DNA of 64,000 nucleotides from Pseudisothecium myosuroides (Eukaryota; Streptophyta; Bryopsida; Hypnales; Lembophyllaceae), in assembly GCA_951799445.1 (NCBI GenBank), contig OX637296.1, positions 6,820,001-6,884,000 of the forward strand, written 5' to 3'. Below the pieces are notes generated by a model. It had not been told where the DNA came from and ran no database searches. It was given only the letters and a program-made list of their open reading frames with translations. The translations under genes and the position numbers were made by a program. Shown here in pieces: positions 34,366 to 49,200 of this stretch. Numbering within the stretch: position 1 is the first letter of the stretch; every line of letters starts with the position of its first letter.

Positions 34366-37300
34366 GGTGATACCAGAAAACAGGAAATTCTAGTCATCGC
34401 TTTCTAATTCAGCGACAGTTTAAATGTTTTCCAAGCTTTGTAGAGCTAAAGAGCGGTCCTCAGAAACAACATCTAAAGAATCGCAGTCTAAGGCAATCAG
34501 AACCGCAAGTAAAGAATCGTGAGGACAACAATCTTCCGTTTGTCTTTTTTTATTGGTTTCAAGAGCAATAGTAAATGGGTGCTCACTCGCTATGAGATAG
34601 TGCCTGTTACAACGTGAGTATCCGAAAAAGTCCAGCAGTAGGAGCCCTGGATTTGCATCCATATTTTGAACCACACCTGTATTTCTTGTTTCGCAGAACG
34701 ACATGGTGGCTTCTCCTAGAGACGTAGCAAAAGGGGATGGAGAACTGTCACACTTTGGAGTGCAGGAGTCGTGGGAAATTGAAAGACGGCAACTGGAGAA
34801 GGAGCTTTACGAAGTGAGTGTCGTCCTTTTGCATTTGCGCTACTTTTCTTTTGTGTTCTTCGAAGTACCGTGGCAGTACATCTGGCGATGTTAATCGGCC
34901 TAAAGATCAATTAATCATGCAAGCTCGTTATAGCCCTAAATTCCAGTGGCGAGGTCTCAGATTTTCTTTTAACGACACCAATTTAGAGGCGATAAGAAAC
35001 TTTTTCCCGATAGTTGTTCCGGGAGCCAAGTCGTCGTTACATATCGATTTTTTTTACAAGTTCCTGGCGGTTCGCAGTGTACGAGAGCTCATAAAATGAG
35101 TATTGTCCAAGGCGCTTATGAAATGTCGAAGCTCCAGGTGTCCTTTGGCGTGGTGAAACGACAGGAATCCCTTGCAAAAGAGCAATTAGGTGAGTTGAGG
35201 TCCATCCGAAATGCTTATTGAGCTCTGAAAAAGAATGAGGGACCACTGAATCGTGGCCTTCGAATTGAGAATTCCACTAGCAGAGACTGCCGCATTGGAG
35301 TTCTGAAATCCTCATTCTTATCCAGTCTCCCTCTTCTTTCAACTCCAGTACTGACTAACTTCAGTCGTGCAGAGGATGCACTCGTCGTTGTAAAGAAACT
35401 TCAAACGGAGGTCGAAAGGCTGAATGGCCAGCTTCGGCACACTGAAACTGAGAACATGAAACTCAGTACTGAATTATCTTCCTTACGCTCTGAACTTGAC
35501 GGGCAAACTGCTAAGGGCGAGAGCATTGACAGGGAGCCTGAAGCATCCAAAAAAACTCCCGTTAAGTCTGTAGATGTCGTGAAGATTTTGTCGGAAGAGA
35601 CGGTTCCATTACTTGCCCAACATGAATTGCAAACCAAGCAACTACAGAAGATTGAGAACAACATGGAAACTGGTGAAGGACTGGTAACGGATCAAAATAT
35701 TCTGGAGAAATGGACTGTAGAGAACGAAGCCCTGCACTCGGCGACCATGCAAATAGAGGAATTGAAACAAAGGTTGGCAGTCAGGGAAAGACTTGAAGCG
35801 GACTTGACGACGAGTCAACAAGGCATTGAGAAAGTTACTAAAGAGAAAGAGGAGCTCCTGATGCGGCTCGAGGCAGCCACCAAGGAGCTCCTAGAATGCA
35901 AGAAAAGGATAGCAGAGACCGAAATGCACGATGTAGAGCAGGTTCGATATTCTCAGGTGATAGCTGGGCTGAATGTGGAGAAAATCTCATTGATTAGCCA
36001 GCTTGAGCTTCTGAGAGGGGAGCTAGAGAATCAAAAGGAGGCCGCTAAAAAAGCTCAAACCGAAGCTAGCAAGGTGAGTGCATCTCTTTCTGAACATGCA
36101 GTGTCAACTCTTGGTAACGCCAAAGGACCGGGAGTCCCAAATTGAGCCTCACGGTTCTCTTCAAGCAGTTTTGAGTAGGTCATTTAGGGTCTCTCTTTAG
36201 ATCATTTTTATGTATTTTTCGACCGAACCCTTGCAATGTTCTTCGCTGATCCTGTTGGTATAAATTTTGCCCGTCTAAATTATATTTTCACAATATGATC
36301 AATCGAATTGGTTATTTTAAAACCTCGAATTTAGGTTCTTCAAGGGTTGAGACTTGGAGCTAGCGCAGGCTAGAAGTTTATTTTTCCAGATTCACGCGTC
36401 TTAGCATCTAGTATCCCAAGCTGTGATCTGTAAATCATCTGCGTTTGTCACCCTGTTAAATTTTTTTGCGGACGCTGTTGCAGGCAATGGAAGCTGAACG
36501 AGAATGTGCGAAGGCTTTTAAGCTTGTGGAAGAGAAAGAAGAAGAGATGGAATATTACGTGAGGCAGCTCGAGAGTTTGCGGGAGAAAAATAACATGTTG
36601 CGTACTCAGCTTGACATGGAACAACAATGCAAAGAGATTGAGGTGCGTAACCGCAATAACCTTTTTGTCTAGAGACCCTAAAAACTCAATTCATTTATCA
36701 GAAAAGAATTTCCGCAAATGAGCAGTATCTAACAAGATCTTTTACAAGAATTTCACTTGACATGTATTCTATCCCTTTTCAGATGGCTGGGATGCCTAAA
36801 GTGCACGAACAGGCTATGAATCAATTCAGTCGTAATTTTAATACCTCCATTGAGCTGGTGGCTAGCAACAGTGTCCAGAACCCTCAAAAGATACCTCCGG
36901 AGCCGACTTCTTTGCACGTAAGCACAATCTAAAATAATTTATTCCAGTTTGTTCACAACCTAGTATGAACTGCAGACATCGTAACTACGTCCCCCTCGAC
37001 CCCTCTCCGAATATTCGAGTGACATGCTGTTTGCTATCCCCTTCCTACTTCTAGTGACTTAGAAGCAATTTTTTGCAGGCCCAAGGAGCAATTACTACAG
37101 CACCGAAAGCACCGAAAGCATCTAATGACTCCAGTCTCAAGGTACCCATTCCGAAAACTCTACATGGATCGACATGCTTTCTAGATTTTCTTGATGTTTG
37201 CGGTATTCTAATCGACCTTCTTTCTAGTAGCTTCGTATCCTATGAATCTGTAGTTCTACAACCAAATAACAGGTGATGTTCTACGCGGAATCTCAACGGT

Positions 37301-38773
37301 AAAGGCTAACTCGAGTTTTTTCTGCTTAGCCTCTGCAAGGTGCATCCCGAGAAGGAATAGGCAGCCCGCCAACTGAGGGTCCCGTTGCACTGCTGAACCC
37401 CGAGCCAGTTGCAATACAGCAACCTGCAAAACCGACAGTGAAAAAGAGCTTGAGGTTGAGAAATCGAGCACACGCGCAACAATCAATGGTGAGCTCCGAG
37501 ATCCCGTTTATCTTGAATCATAAAATTTGGCAGTGGGTCTATACAGCGGGCTATGCTTGCTGAGTCTCTTCTAGCAACAGTAGTGCTTTTAACTTCTTGG
37601 TGGCGCTTCAGAAATCTTATTCAAAATTCCAGTGTTCAAATTATCCAGCGGTTACTGGCACGTGTATTGCCTGTTTCACAATTTCACTGAGCCCAATACT
37701 CTGTGGAATGGTACAGGACTCTGGTTCTGCTACGACAGGTACCATCAAGCAAGTGATTTACTTGACGGAGGAGAACGATGAAGATGACGGAGTCATCGAG
37801 GACGTTAGACAATCGAAAAAAAGAAGCATTTCAAGATTGGTAAACTCAACCGCTCTACAGATGAATCCTTTCGCTGTTTCATTCTATGCTCTTTTCTCCT
37901 TCCCTTTGTCAAAGTCATACATTGGGTTGAAGATTTAAATCTGATGCTCAGAGCTATGTTGTCAGAAACCTTTCACTGTTGTGTGCGCACTTGTATGAGT
38001 TGCCCAACAGATCATAAGACTTTACTTGAATAGGACCTAGGCAATTGTAATCAAAGATATGCTTTTCAAAAAGGGGTACCAAGCCACTGGTCCTAGCCGT
38101 GGCCTCGAGTAGCCATTACCCGTCAAGTGCAAATGGCTCGGAATCAAATTCTGTTCAAGTTCATTAGTGGTTAATAATCTGCAAAATCCAACTGAAGGAT
38201 CTTAAAGATTGTGTTGTGCTTGTCCTACCCCGAAATTTTCAGTCATTGATCATAAATATCCTAAAAGATCATAGCAATCAAAGTTCTAGATTTCAGCTCT
38301 GCAATTTGACTTAGTTTGAGCTTAAGTTTATTTACTTAGAATCTCATTGGTTGCATTTCTTCTAAATTGGATTCTGAAGTGAGTTGCAATTGAATTAATA
38401 AGGGCTAGAATTGCGGTTTGTATTCCTCCTCTCATCCATCGAGACTCTTAAGTGCCACAGCAGCTTCAAAACCCTGCTTTGACATGATAAACTTCCTACC
38501 CATAAGTTTGTAGGCTTGTGAAACAGACCGTTACTGACGTGAATTTGGGCCCACTTGCAGCAGAAGAGAGCTGCGGTACCGATGCCCAGTGAAGCTGAGA
38601 CAAGCAAGAAGAAAGGACGGAAGAAGAATTTAAACGTCAGAAGGGGCAACGACACTGATGCCGAGCTTGGTCTAGCTCATCTTCTTGTGAAAAAAAGCGA
38701 CCGTGTCGACGCTCGCCCCACGCCTTTGCGGTCGAATATTACTCCCAGAAGTGGTTCCAGGCTACCAAGATGA
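33975..38773 (+). CDS. coiled-coil protein with basic nuclear-type tail (595 aa, 10 exons)
   Basis: I do not recognise the family. Exons: 33975-34040, 34697-34813, about 35138-35189, 35373-36073, 36484-36642, 36783-36917, 37079-37141, 37330-37488, 37717-37839 and 38561-38773. They join in frame to 595 residues; the exon 3 start could be 35132 instead. Residues about 45-365 are rich in Glu, Lys, Leu and Gln with heptad-like spacing, typical of long coiled coils. From 366 on the protein is low-complexity (APKAPKAS, then a basic KKSLRLRNR). VIYL at 497-500 followed by acidic EENDEDD has the form of a SUMO-interacting motif. KKKGRKK at 541-547 resembles a nuclear localisation signal. No signal peptide is present. 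A structural or scaffold role in the nucleus is inference only. Confidence 0.8.
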
Positions 38774-41700
38774 CAGTGCGCATTGAGCACGCAGTCGAAT
38801 TGTAGAATGCACGGGATGTACCAATGTCAGTGACTCAGTGACATAGCTTCATCTGCTGGTGAGATCTCCACAATAGCAATCCTTATCCTGTGCTTTAGAA
38901 ATCTCGCTCACAGTGAATCGCAATGGAACAGGACCATAGGATTACACTTCTTTAGCCCCCACTTGTTCAGGGGAATTTGAATCTCAATCTATTGCCAGGA
39001 ACGCATCCTGTTCCATTGCGATTCATTGTGAGCGAGATATGAGCTGCGAACGAAAGTTAGGGTTTCCAACGCAATGGTGAGAAAACATTGTATTTCAATG
39101 CAACTCGCAGCTCAGTGAATGTCTTTGTCAATACCTCTTCTAAACCACCTTTCACGCATCATTGTGATTCTTGTGCAAGCGGGAGTTATTTTAATAATAC
39201 ATCCTTACACTGTTTATCACTTTGATCTACAACTCTGATGTACAAGGTTCTTGATACCCTTTCATCTTCAGGAGTTTGTTTTGTGTTTCAAAGCAACTCT
39301 TAGCTCGTTGGATGCGCATTGTCAATACTGTACCTTTTGAAAACCACCACACGCTTCATTGTGATTTATAATGAGCAATTTATTAGCAGAAAACCAAACC
39401 TTGGGTTTCAATGCTTTTATTGTGGTGAGATTACATTGAATTTTAAAGCAACTCATAGCTTGTTGAATGTGCGTTGTCAATACCTTTACTAAACCACCTC
39501 ACTCGGCTTTGTGGAAACTATCCTCTGTTATAACTTTTGAAGCATGAACCCAATGAATTTGAAATTTTTATTGTAAATGGTTGTCTTGATTGTAATTATA
39601 TCCTTTATTTTTTTGTAATTAAAAAAATCATTTAGTATTTTGCCGATTTGCCACACTTTGACATTGAAGGATTTTTAGTACTTTTGGGATCACTGAAATT
39701 AATGATCTAAAGCTGAGATTTCTTTAGTCTACTGGCATTCCCACAATAGGTAAGCATGTTCTATAATAAAGGTACCTAAAATGCATTATTTTATTTGTCG
39801 TATATTTTTTAACATTAAAAATAGTTTCAAGGCCATTCCTTTGGTGAAATCTAATGAATATGAAGTCCTCAGATTTGAACAATTTTGAAATTTTTCACTA
39901 TAGTTGATTTATTATAAATCAAAAAGTGGACCAATCCCTTTTCTATGAAAAACTAGGACAAAATACTAAGACTAAGACTATGTAGTACTCAAATTTCACA
40001 CTCATCGATAGTACAGTAGATCTATAGTATGATTACCAGACCAAAATCGACCAGTGAGGGTTCCCTTCTAGTATTTTTAGTATTAAGTGCCAATACTCTA
40101 GAGTTTGGCAAAATACTATAGAATCGACCACCAACTCTTGCAATCACCTACAAAAAGAGACCCCCTTTGGTTGTAGCCTTAGATGAATGAGTAGATTGGA
40201 CAATTGCCTCCCTTTAAGCATAATGCTTTATACAATTATGTCATGTTCAAAACAACCAAGTGTATTAACCAATTGACCAAGCTTCTTGCACTCTTACAAG
40301 GCACTTACTTTCTTTCTATAACAACATTGACCTTCTACCTTTAGCCACGATAGTCTCTTTGAATCAATTGTACAAAGTGATCAATTCCTTCTAAGACCCT
40401 TATTCAATATTAATCCAACTTATTGTAATCATACTATTCAATTAGTTTAGAATATCTTTATTTTTTAGACTTATGTTTGTGTCCATTGTAACACTTTGAC
40501 CATAACTTCCATTTGACCAAGTCTTATTCACTTGTCACTATATATTAGACAACATCTAGATGCTCATTTTCTAAGGTATGCACCTACACTCAATCTACAT
40601 TCATGAGGACTTCATCTTGTTGATTGATGTCTACTTAACTTAATATTTATTTATGCCTGTACATGTTCACACTCATATGCTATAATATACAATGTCATAT
40701 CTTGATTTCATTCATCAAATGGGACTTCAAAACATGTCTTTATTCATTCTTTACCACTTGTAAAGTTTGTGTATTTCAATTGCCTTGACATTTATATTTC
40801 AATCTTTTTACATTTCTTCTGTAAGCTAGACTAAACAATTATACATGATCTCTTTAAAAAAACAAAATGAAAATAAAAAGAAAGAACTATAACAAACTCA
40901 CTAATCCATGTCTTACAATCATCCTACTTCTTCCATAATAGTTGGTCAATTAGACGTTTTTCAATTTAACTTTCTTTAGTATACTACTCATTAGTAATTA
41001 CATGCTTCTAGTATTTACTCACAACGAACTCATATACATCAATTCAAAATAGTTTAATGGACTAATTGTTTGATCACAAATACAATCAAATTGTTCATAA
41101 ACCACAATTTAGATAAGTCAATTAGATATGAAACATAGCCTACATCATTAAGCATAGGTCATAAAATAATAAACAAAGTCCTAATAATATCTGCAATTGG
41201 CCTTAAAACTCAATGTCCATATTCTTGCATTTCTACAATTCAAATATACTCACACAACTTGAACCAAAAGAATGAAAAAATCAGTGAGACTATAAACACA
41301 AGGAAAGAAAGTGATTTATTTGTAAAAATAATCTTGCAAAAAATGACTCACACTCTTAATAGTGTAGTAGAGAAATAAAGCCTTAGTTCCACCTTAGATT
41401 TTAAGGTCAAAAATCCCAATAGGTACTTTTTGGGATTTGTTTTAAAGTCTACTTGACTTTAATAATCTTTCTTCATGTATTTGAGTTCTAGTCAAATAAA
41501 CTTAATTTGTTCACACCAAAAATCAAATTCAACTCTACAAAAGTATTTTCACATTACCATTGAGTGCTTGAATATCAATGGAAGTTCCGCCCATGTCATC
41601 AAATGACATGTTCGGTATTTTGTGGGAGTTAGGTGATGGAAGTGATGGAGAATTAAGGAACCTAAAACTAGTGATGAAACCTAAATTTGTTGGTATGTGG

Positions 41701-43260
41701 CATGTGTAGTGTTAAGAGATTGTAACTCTTAGCCCCTAAAAGACTGGAAGGGTGTCCAGATTTCCAAAATTGCAAAGATCTATTACCAAATGTAACTTAG
41801 AAGAATATTTTAATGATGAATTTCAAACAGTAGTTGTCAAATGCTATTTATAGATCACATCCATACAGTTAGATCAACAAAACACATACCAATATTTTCA
41901 ATAAAACTTGAAGCCAGAAATTGGAAATTCTTTGTAAAATCAATTGTAGATTGAATATTTATGATTTTTAAAATATTTTTTTCCCTATAAGTTTAAAATA
42001 TTGAGTTATAATTATAGTAATCAAATGAAATAAACAATTATATTCCGCCCAAGTTGATGTGTTTTCTTCTCTTCAAAAGAAGTTTCAAAAAATCAAGATG
42101 AAAATTGACACCATGGGAACCTATCTAAAATGCATAGTAGCATCCAAGAACCCAAGAATCTGAAGCTTGCGACTAACTCTTCAAAGAGCTTGAGATTCTA
42201 GGATTGAGTGATTACTCACTTAATGTGAAAATAGTTTTATGGTTTTAGATTGAACTATTGTAAGCATAGGGCAATTTCGGCACTTTCCTGTTGAAAGAAT
42301 TTATTTTTTCTAATTCGACAATTTGGCACCTTGAATAAGATTTCTTGACTTTCAGCACTTTACTTTTTTACTTTTTCAACACTCCTAATTTTGGATTGAT
42401 TTTTTCTATTCATCCATAAATGTGTTCTTTTTTCTAAATTTTCTCCAGAATAAATTTTGGATATTCAAAATGAACAATGAAATTTTTCAGATTTTCAAAA
42501 ATAGTTGTAGAATTTTTTGAATTTTTGGCATTTTCCAAATTTTCTCAAGTTATTTACGAAACTGACCTACACGAATGGTATGGTGCTACATTGTGAAAAC
42601 GGACTAGATAATGCTCGAGAGCATTATGGGACATACTGGCAAATCTTATACTCCGTAGTTCATCAACAATGCCCATATGTGTACTTTTCACAAATCTAAA
42701 GGTATAGAAAGACGGCTGCATTATGAGTCATAACACTTTTCTAACTATCCAATGGAATGGTGACAAATCTGCCTTGAAAATCAAACTTGGCATTGTGCTA
42801 AGATTTTGAAGACCCAAGACTTCTCTAATGCGGCTTACACATCCAAACTCCATGTTATGGCACTTGAATATTATGACCATGATGATTGGAGTTTTGTTGC
42901 ACGTATACAAACAAGCTAAATCACAAAAATAAAAATAAAGGGAGGGGGGGGAACCTTAGCTGAATTTTGGTAATACAATTACATGCTGCCTTGATGGCAG
43001 TCTCTTCTAAATGTCACATTCAAGAGGAGAATCAGAATTCCTCCAAACCCACGGAGGGCTCCATAACCAAGAGGGGTGAATAATTCTAAGAAGCTGAAGG
43101 CTTAACCCTGTAACGCCGCAGCAGCCAAAAATGGTCCACGGATGACTTTCCTGATTCCTGTAGGGAGATGAAGCATGCACCTAATGGTCCATAAATCGGA
43201 TCATTTTTGGCAAAGAACCTTGGTGATAGGGCTCGTCCATTCAGGATTAAGGACTTATGA
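38774..43260. other. repeat-rich intergenic sequence
   Basis: No gene was found. Between 38900 and 39520, near-repeats of 'cattgtgattcatt.tgagc' and 'caactc.tagctc.ttgaatg' suggest a degraded tandem array. At about 41737 'agcccctaaaagac' resembles a decayed TTAA-element end, without a partner. Confidence 0.4.
39520..40155. repeat. diverged relative of the hairpin element at 21601
   Basis: The sequence follows the order of the hairpin arm: 'gttataacttttgaagcatg', then 'gtaattatatc.tttattttt', 'aaaaatcattta', and an ending with 'cttgcaatcacc' at about 40139, the inverse of the family terminus. The second half is diverged, and it is unclear whether a hairpin can still form. Confidence 0.5.
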
Positions 43261-46200
43261 TCAAAGTGAATGGCTGGATGAAGAAGGAAGTAAACTGCTG
43301 GACGGATGCACCGGAGGATCAGGAGAGGTTTCTACACCCTGTTCCTGCAAAGGCACCCGGCACAAAGGGCAGCTGCCGTCGTTCCGAAACCATTCTTCCA
43401 GACACCTCACATGGAACACATGCTTACAGCCAGGCAGCCTACACACAATCTCGCCCACGTTGTAGCTGTTGAGGCAAATGGAGCACCTGCAACCACATTC
43501 CAAACGCACCGTAAGAAAAAAAAGCTACAACGAAGAGGCTCGGTCCCTGTGGCAGTGGCTCACTATTTGAGTACCCTAGCAGTGACCCTCATTCGTCAAT
43601 AATTAGTACAGATTAGAAAACTAGAAAATATGCAAAATCTCACAGCGTTCAAGATGAACTTTAGAAAATTCAAAACGTTGACATTCAGGGAATAAACTAA
43701 AGAGTATAGTCACATCTTTCCAACACAATCTTTTGCTCATCTTCAATGCATTTTCTAGTGACAAACTAGACTCACTCTTATGGTAGTAAGGCCCTACTCA
43801 AACTTCCTCACATGTAGTTTTTGTCAATGCAAAGCATTCTCCCCTTTCACGCTGAGACAATAAACTATGCACTAATAACGTTAAAAGTTTTATTATTCAG
43901 TGTAGAATCAGAGCTCCCGGCAATGTTAGGGTACCCGTAAGCCCATTGCACAAGGGACCTTCAAAGCTCTTCTTAAAAGTTCACTAAAAGCAACTCTTAA
44001 AGCAACTGAAAATCATTCCTACAATAAGATTGACTTGGGATTCCGAGTCTGCTAAACAGGAGCTCTACCACATTTTAGCATGTTTTCTTTGGACACAGTT
44101 AACTATTATATATAAGTGCTGATTACAAGTTTTAATCCTACTTTCATATTTTCAATGTTAATGTTTTACGCAAGAATCCATGGTCATATTTAGGTGTGGT
44201 TACCTTAAAAGAAACTCTTCAAGCAACTGAGAAAGGTTCCTTTTACAAGGTTAACTTCCAAGATGTTAGCATTTTCAAGGAGCTACCACAGTTGGGACCC
44301 TAAGCCTGGGTAAAGGGCTTACCCAGCATCCTCCTTGGGGAGCAGTCCTTTCTGGAATGCTAGCAAAGGCAACGCGCTGATCATAAATGTATTCTGATTA
44401 CGATTTTGCACCATTTCCTGTTTCCAAAATATAATTACACTGGTCAGACCAAGCCCAGGCTCAACAATACAGCGACAATGTTATATACCCCTTCGGACAC
44501 CAAAACGACAATTTTCAAGTGTCACATAGGTTTTAGTAACACAATCAACCAATGGCAACATGTCACATAGAACATTGAAAAACTAATTTGAATAATTTAT
44601 GTACTAAAGAGACAGCCACATAGAGTATTTAGAACTAGTAACCCGTAAGTGTCTGAACTAAAAATAGAAATTTCACTGTGGAAGATCATTGCCAACTACA
44701 GTGACTTTCTAAAGATATGTTTTGCATCCAAAAAATTGGGGGGCAAGTTCCCTTCTCACCAACAGTGAATCGAACATATTTCCTTGAAACTGCTAAATGA
44801 TTCATAAATAAATATGAATAACCAAATAAGCACTGTAGAGGGAGAGGAAAGCAATCATTCATATAAGAATGGGAATAGATGAGTATACCAATTCTTGGGG
44901 TGTGGCCTCAAAATCCATATTCATTCTAGATCCGCTAGTACCATGTTGTCCTCTCCTCTGCATCATATGCCTAACTATTAATGCCATTGAGAGTAAGAAT
45001 ATGGAACTTGCAATTGCCGCAAGGATGATTACCCATATGGCTAGCTCTTTTCGGGTACCTAAAAACACAATTCGACACACACACACACAAACATAATTAG
45101 AACAATGGGATGAAAACATTCCATTTTCATCATCATCATAACTTGAAGAGGACTTCAGGCCCCTCTGCAGCATGATAAGACTTAAGAGCTTTCAATTTAA
45201 TGGAGGAATTCTCTCCACCAGCATACTGGTCCTAAGATTGGCATGAATAGAGGTAGCTCCACCAGCTAAGCCACATGAACCTAGAGAGTCAACTCTACCT
45301 TTGGAAAAAAAATGAACAAACTAGTGAAAAACTCTAGTCATAAGATCAAAGTCAATAATCAGCTACGCAAACTAAACCTACAGTAGATAGCAAGTGCTAA
45401 CACTGAAATAAAATCAACTAAAGGATAACTCAAGTTTAAAATCACTATGTATAAAGAGTGCGTTGGGGGGAGTTCAACTAGAGAATCCACATGGACCTAG
45501 CCAATGAGCGCATACTAGACATACATTCTTCGAATAATATGAAAGAACTCATGTACTACAGGAAACAAGCATTTCCATGACCTAAACATACGTATAAAAA
45601 TTCAGTTGACAAGTCAAGAAAGCAATATATAATAACAAATTCAAAGGGCAGTAAACATGCTCACCAATGATCACAAGTTCAAAATCAGAGACCCCTCGAT
45701 GCATGTAATCCACATTGAAGACTCCCAGGATCACGGAAGCACCACTGATGTGATACGTGTCATTCGGCGTGGGGGCCAAACTGGAGTTGGAGAACTTCAA
45801 GTGGAAGTTTGTGAGTGTGGGAAAGCCATTTTGCTGCGCCAGAAGAATGGGATGTCCGGCGGAGAAGCTGAAGGAGACCGCAACATCGATATCATCTCGC
45901 AACTGCTGCGCCGACATGTTTATATATGCCCATTCTCCAGGTTGAAGTTGACCACTGTACGCTTTCCGCGGAGCAGCTCGCGAAAGTGCTGCAATTCAAA
46001 TGAGGGACACAAATCAGCAAAACATGACACCCAGAGATCCAGGCACCTACAAACATGACGCATAATCGACACGCTGCAATTGGCTATGTCCCTTCCACAG
46101 TGCTGCTACAATGCTACAAGAGGTTATGTCTCATTGGTAGTGCACATACAAAGTTACGAGAGGCTATGCAGCTCCTTTCAGAGTGTAGCGGCCATGTAGA

Positions 46201-49200
46201 TGTAACTTATTTCCGTTAGGAACAACATCGTAAATATGAAACTACTCACAAACTTTATCACTTCACTGTAGATCTGGCTAGTGCTGATGCAACTAGACCC
46301 CTCACTTTTGGTGCAAAGGCAACGATAGAACAAAATGATCTCGTAAGGGTCTCATTTGGTGGGGTGGAGTGCTGCTCAGGAGACACCCAGTGAATGCTCT
46401 CTATAGAGAGAATGTACTATACTCAGGGGTGGTGACCCCTGACCAACGCTTGTCCCCCATTTGGTACAGTTCAAATGAAGGAGCACCAAATCAGCAAAGA
46501 CAGACCAGCAAAAGGAAAGCAAGAAGAAGGAATCCGCAACAAGAGGCACTACTACAAGTTGTTATGTTTTGGCCAACTTACATCCTGCACAATACGGACC
46601 TCCAAACCCAGCTGCACAACTGCACACATCGTCTCGCACGCACTGCCCTTGAGGATATGAACAGTTCATGGGGCACAACATGACCCCATCACTTGGAACG
46701 ACGGTGGTGATGGTCAGGTTGAAAGTTGAGTCTTCTTCCAAACACGTATCCGCATTGTAAATCCCAATTATGTAGTTTCCAGAACCATTTACAAAACGCG
46801 CGTGATGGCTTAATCGGTTCTGAAAACTTGGAAGATCAGCATACTTGACATCCTGCTCTATTGGTAGCGCATCAATGTCATCATCGCCATCAGTTTCAAT
46901 GGTGTCGTCGCGTTTGACAAACAAAACTAAGTCGCCATAAGCTCTTTCCATCTCCACCAGCGTGCGACTCTCATTCTTGTAAGCCTGCATATGAAAAAGC
47001 ACAACGCCCCTTAGCCACACGTAAAATATTAACAAGCAGCTACGCTGTGAGAGGCTCTGTCCCAGTAGCACTGGCTCGAGTTTCGAGTAAGTTCCTACTC
47101 AAAATTTCTCACATTCAATGTAAATGAAGCTTCTGCGAATTCAAAGCCTCTTTTCCTTCGGTCTAGAGCCAACAAGCATCCCTCATTCAAAAACTGTCAT
47201 ATAATAGATAGCACATACGTTAAAATGATGTGTTTCAGAACGCCAAAATTGTGACGTTCAAGTGCCAAAAGCTCTACATTCTGTGACGGATATAGATCTG
47301 AGGTTTCTAAACATTGTCAGATTTCACTGAAATCGACCATTTTAACGAGTGAGGTTAAATTGACAGATGGGCTTGCAGATCAAACGGCGACTGAATCCTT
47401 CACATTGAAACAACAGTAGAGGTAACACTTCTTCACTATTCTGGTTATGAAACAGATAACATCAAAGTGTGTTCTTGCAGGCAACTCAGGTGAGTGTGAA
47501 ATGGAATAACCTACCTGGTACCGAAAATACTTCCATGCCCCACGTGAAACAGTGTCGAGAATGTGAGACAAACCATATCTTGATACTACGTCCTCTTCAT
47601 CTGGCAAACTCTCTACGTCTGAAGGAAACCAGTAAAAGATAGCCAGAGCTTCATCAATAACAAAACAACTAGATAAGAAAAGATTGAAGTTCTATATCAG
47701 CTTGAAGTCCGAATAGCCAAAATATCCACTTCATATCTGTAAAGAGTTCAAATCAAGAATCTCGGAAGGTAACAGAATGTAATAGAAACTACACAGCAAT
47801 AGGGATCCAATGACGGACCTATGTCACAACCTTCCCCAGTCTCCAAATCGCATCGACACTTATCAAGGCTCACACAAGGTCCACTGTCAGGGTCACTGCA
47901 GCTCAAGTTGCAGCCTTTACTCGCTGCATTCAGAGAAAATCAACAAATTAATAGAGCATCCACATCTGTCAAAAAGACACTCCAAGCTCATCAAGAACAG
48001 AGCATGGAGTCGCTGCCTTTCGCTAAAAATTAACTATAGCATACAATAACGATTCATTCAACACAATCTAGCCAGGGCGGTAGTACCTGAGCACCAAGCC
48101 TTTATAGTATATTGCACAGGACCACAGCTGCTGTAAAAGCCAACAGTCCACGGTTGAGAAGCATTTTGACCTAGAGGAATGTCCAAATGCCCATTTAATC
48201 CATAACTTTCCCCACCTGCAATGCAAACAGTTCAAATCATCAGGTACAAACAGAGGACTAGTACGTTGGAAAAGAAGTATCACGGTATGCGCAATTGCGT
48301 ATTAAACCTCCAAATCGCAAAAGGTTGACACCCCTACCCTGTAATTAGAAGAAATTCCATACTCTCCGAACACTCTTAGTTCCCTACATTCACTATTTCA
48401 GAACCCCTAGAAACACTTAAAACAAATGTACTACGTGACCAAAAAAAAACTTCCTGACAGACACTCTGAATCTTGCTCAGTGGTCAACTACTTGAGAACT
48501 GCACAGAACTCAATTGCGAAATCTGCAAACTCGGACCAAATTTGCAAAATTTCCTGCAAGAGGTCACCGAGGCAAATACTGCACCTAAGAAATCTGAAAT
48601 AGTGTTGCCGTCGTCGTTGGTGCTCGTAACATTGGTTACTGGAACCTTCTCCCCTTGAGTATTTACAAATACAGACCACGTATGATTGTCAGCACATTGC
48701 TGGAAGATGCGTGCTTGCACCTCCAAGTACCTTAAACCCAGGGACGGGTCCTGGAAACACTTGGAAGTGTCGAGCGGGTAGTACACAATTTGCTCCTCCG
48801 TCACGAGGTTCTTCACACAAACATTGGAAGCGGATAAAGTCACATTATCCGCGTCTTCGTCTTCTTTTCCTTGTTGGAGGGACGTCAACGGCTGCTTCGC
48901 ATCGCAACCTGCCAACCCCCAAAACCAGATTATCATCAGCCGTGCTCCAAAATTTCAAATAGAGATGACTCAAATCTTTCAAATCTCTTCAATCTGATTG
49001 CTACGACCTTCTCTACAACGATATTCTAAACTACCCTGCATACTTGCCACACTACCATTCCCGGTGGCACACATTCAAACTATGTCACAGTGGAAAAGAT
49101 GCAACCCAAAGAGGCTTGAGCGCACATCAAAGCTTGCGATCCCCGGTGGAAAGATTAAAAGAGGATTGAATGCACGCAAAGCTGAAATAAGAAGCGCACA

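Noticed and set aside
35037..35664. Minus-strand frames opposite the coiled-coil gene
   Set aside because: The + strand exons join in phase through all ten junctions, so the antisense frames are shadows.
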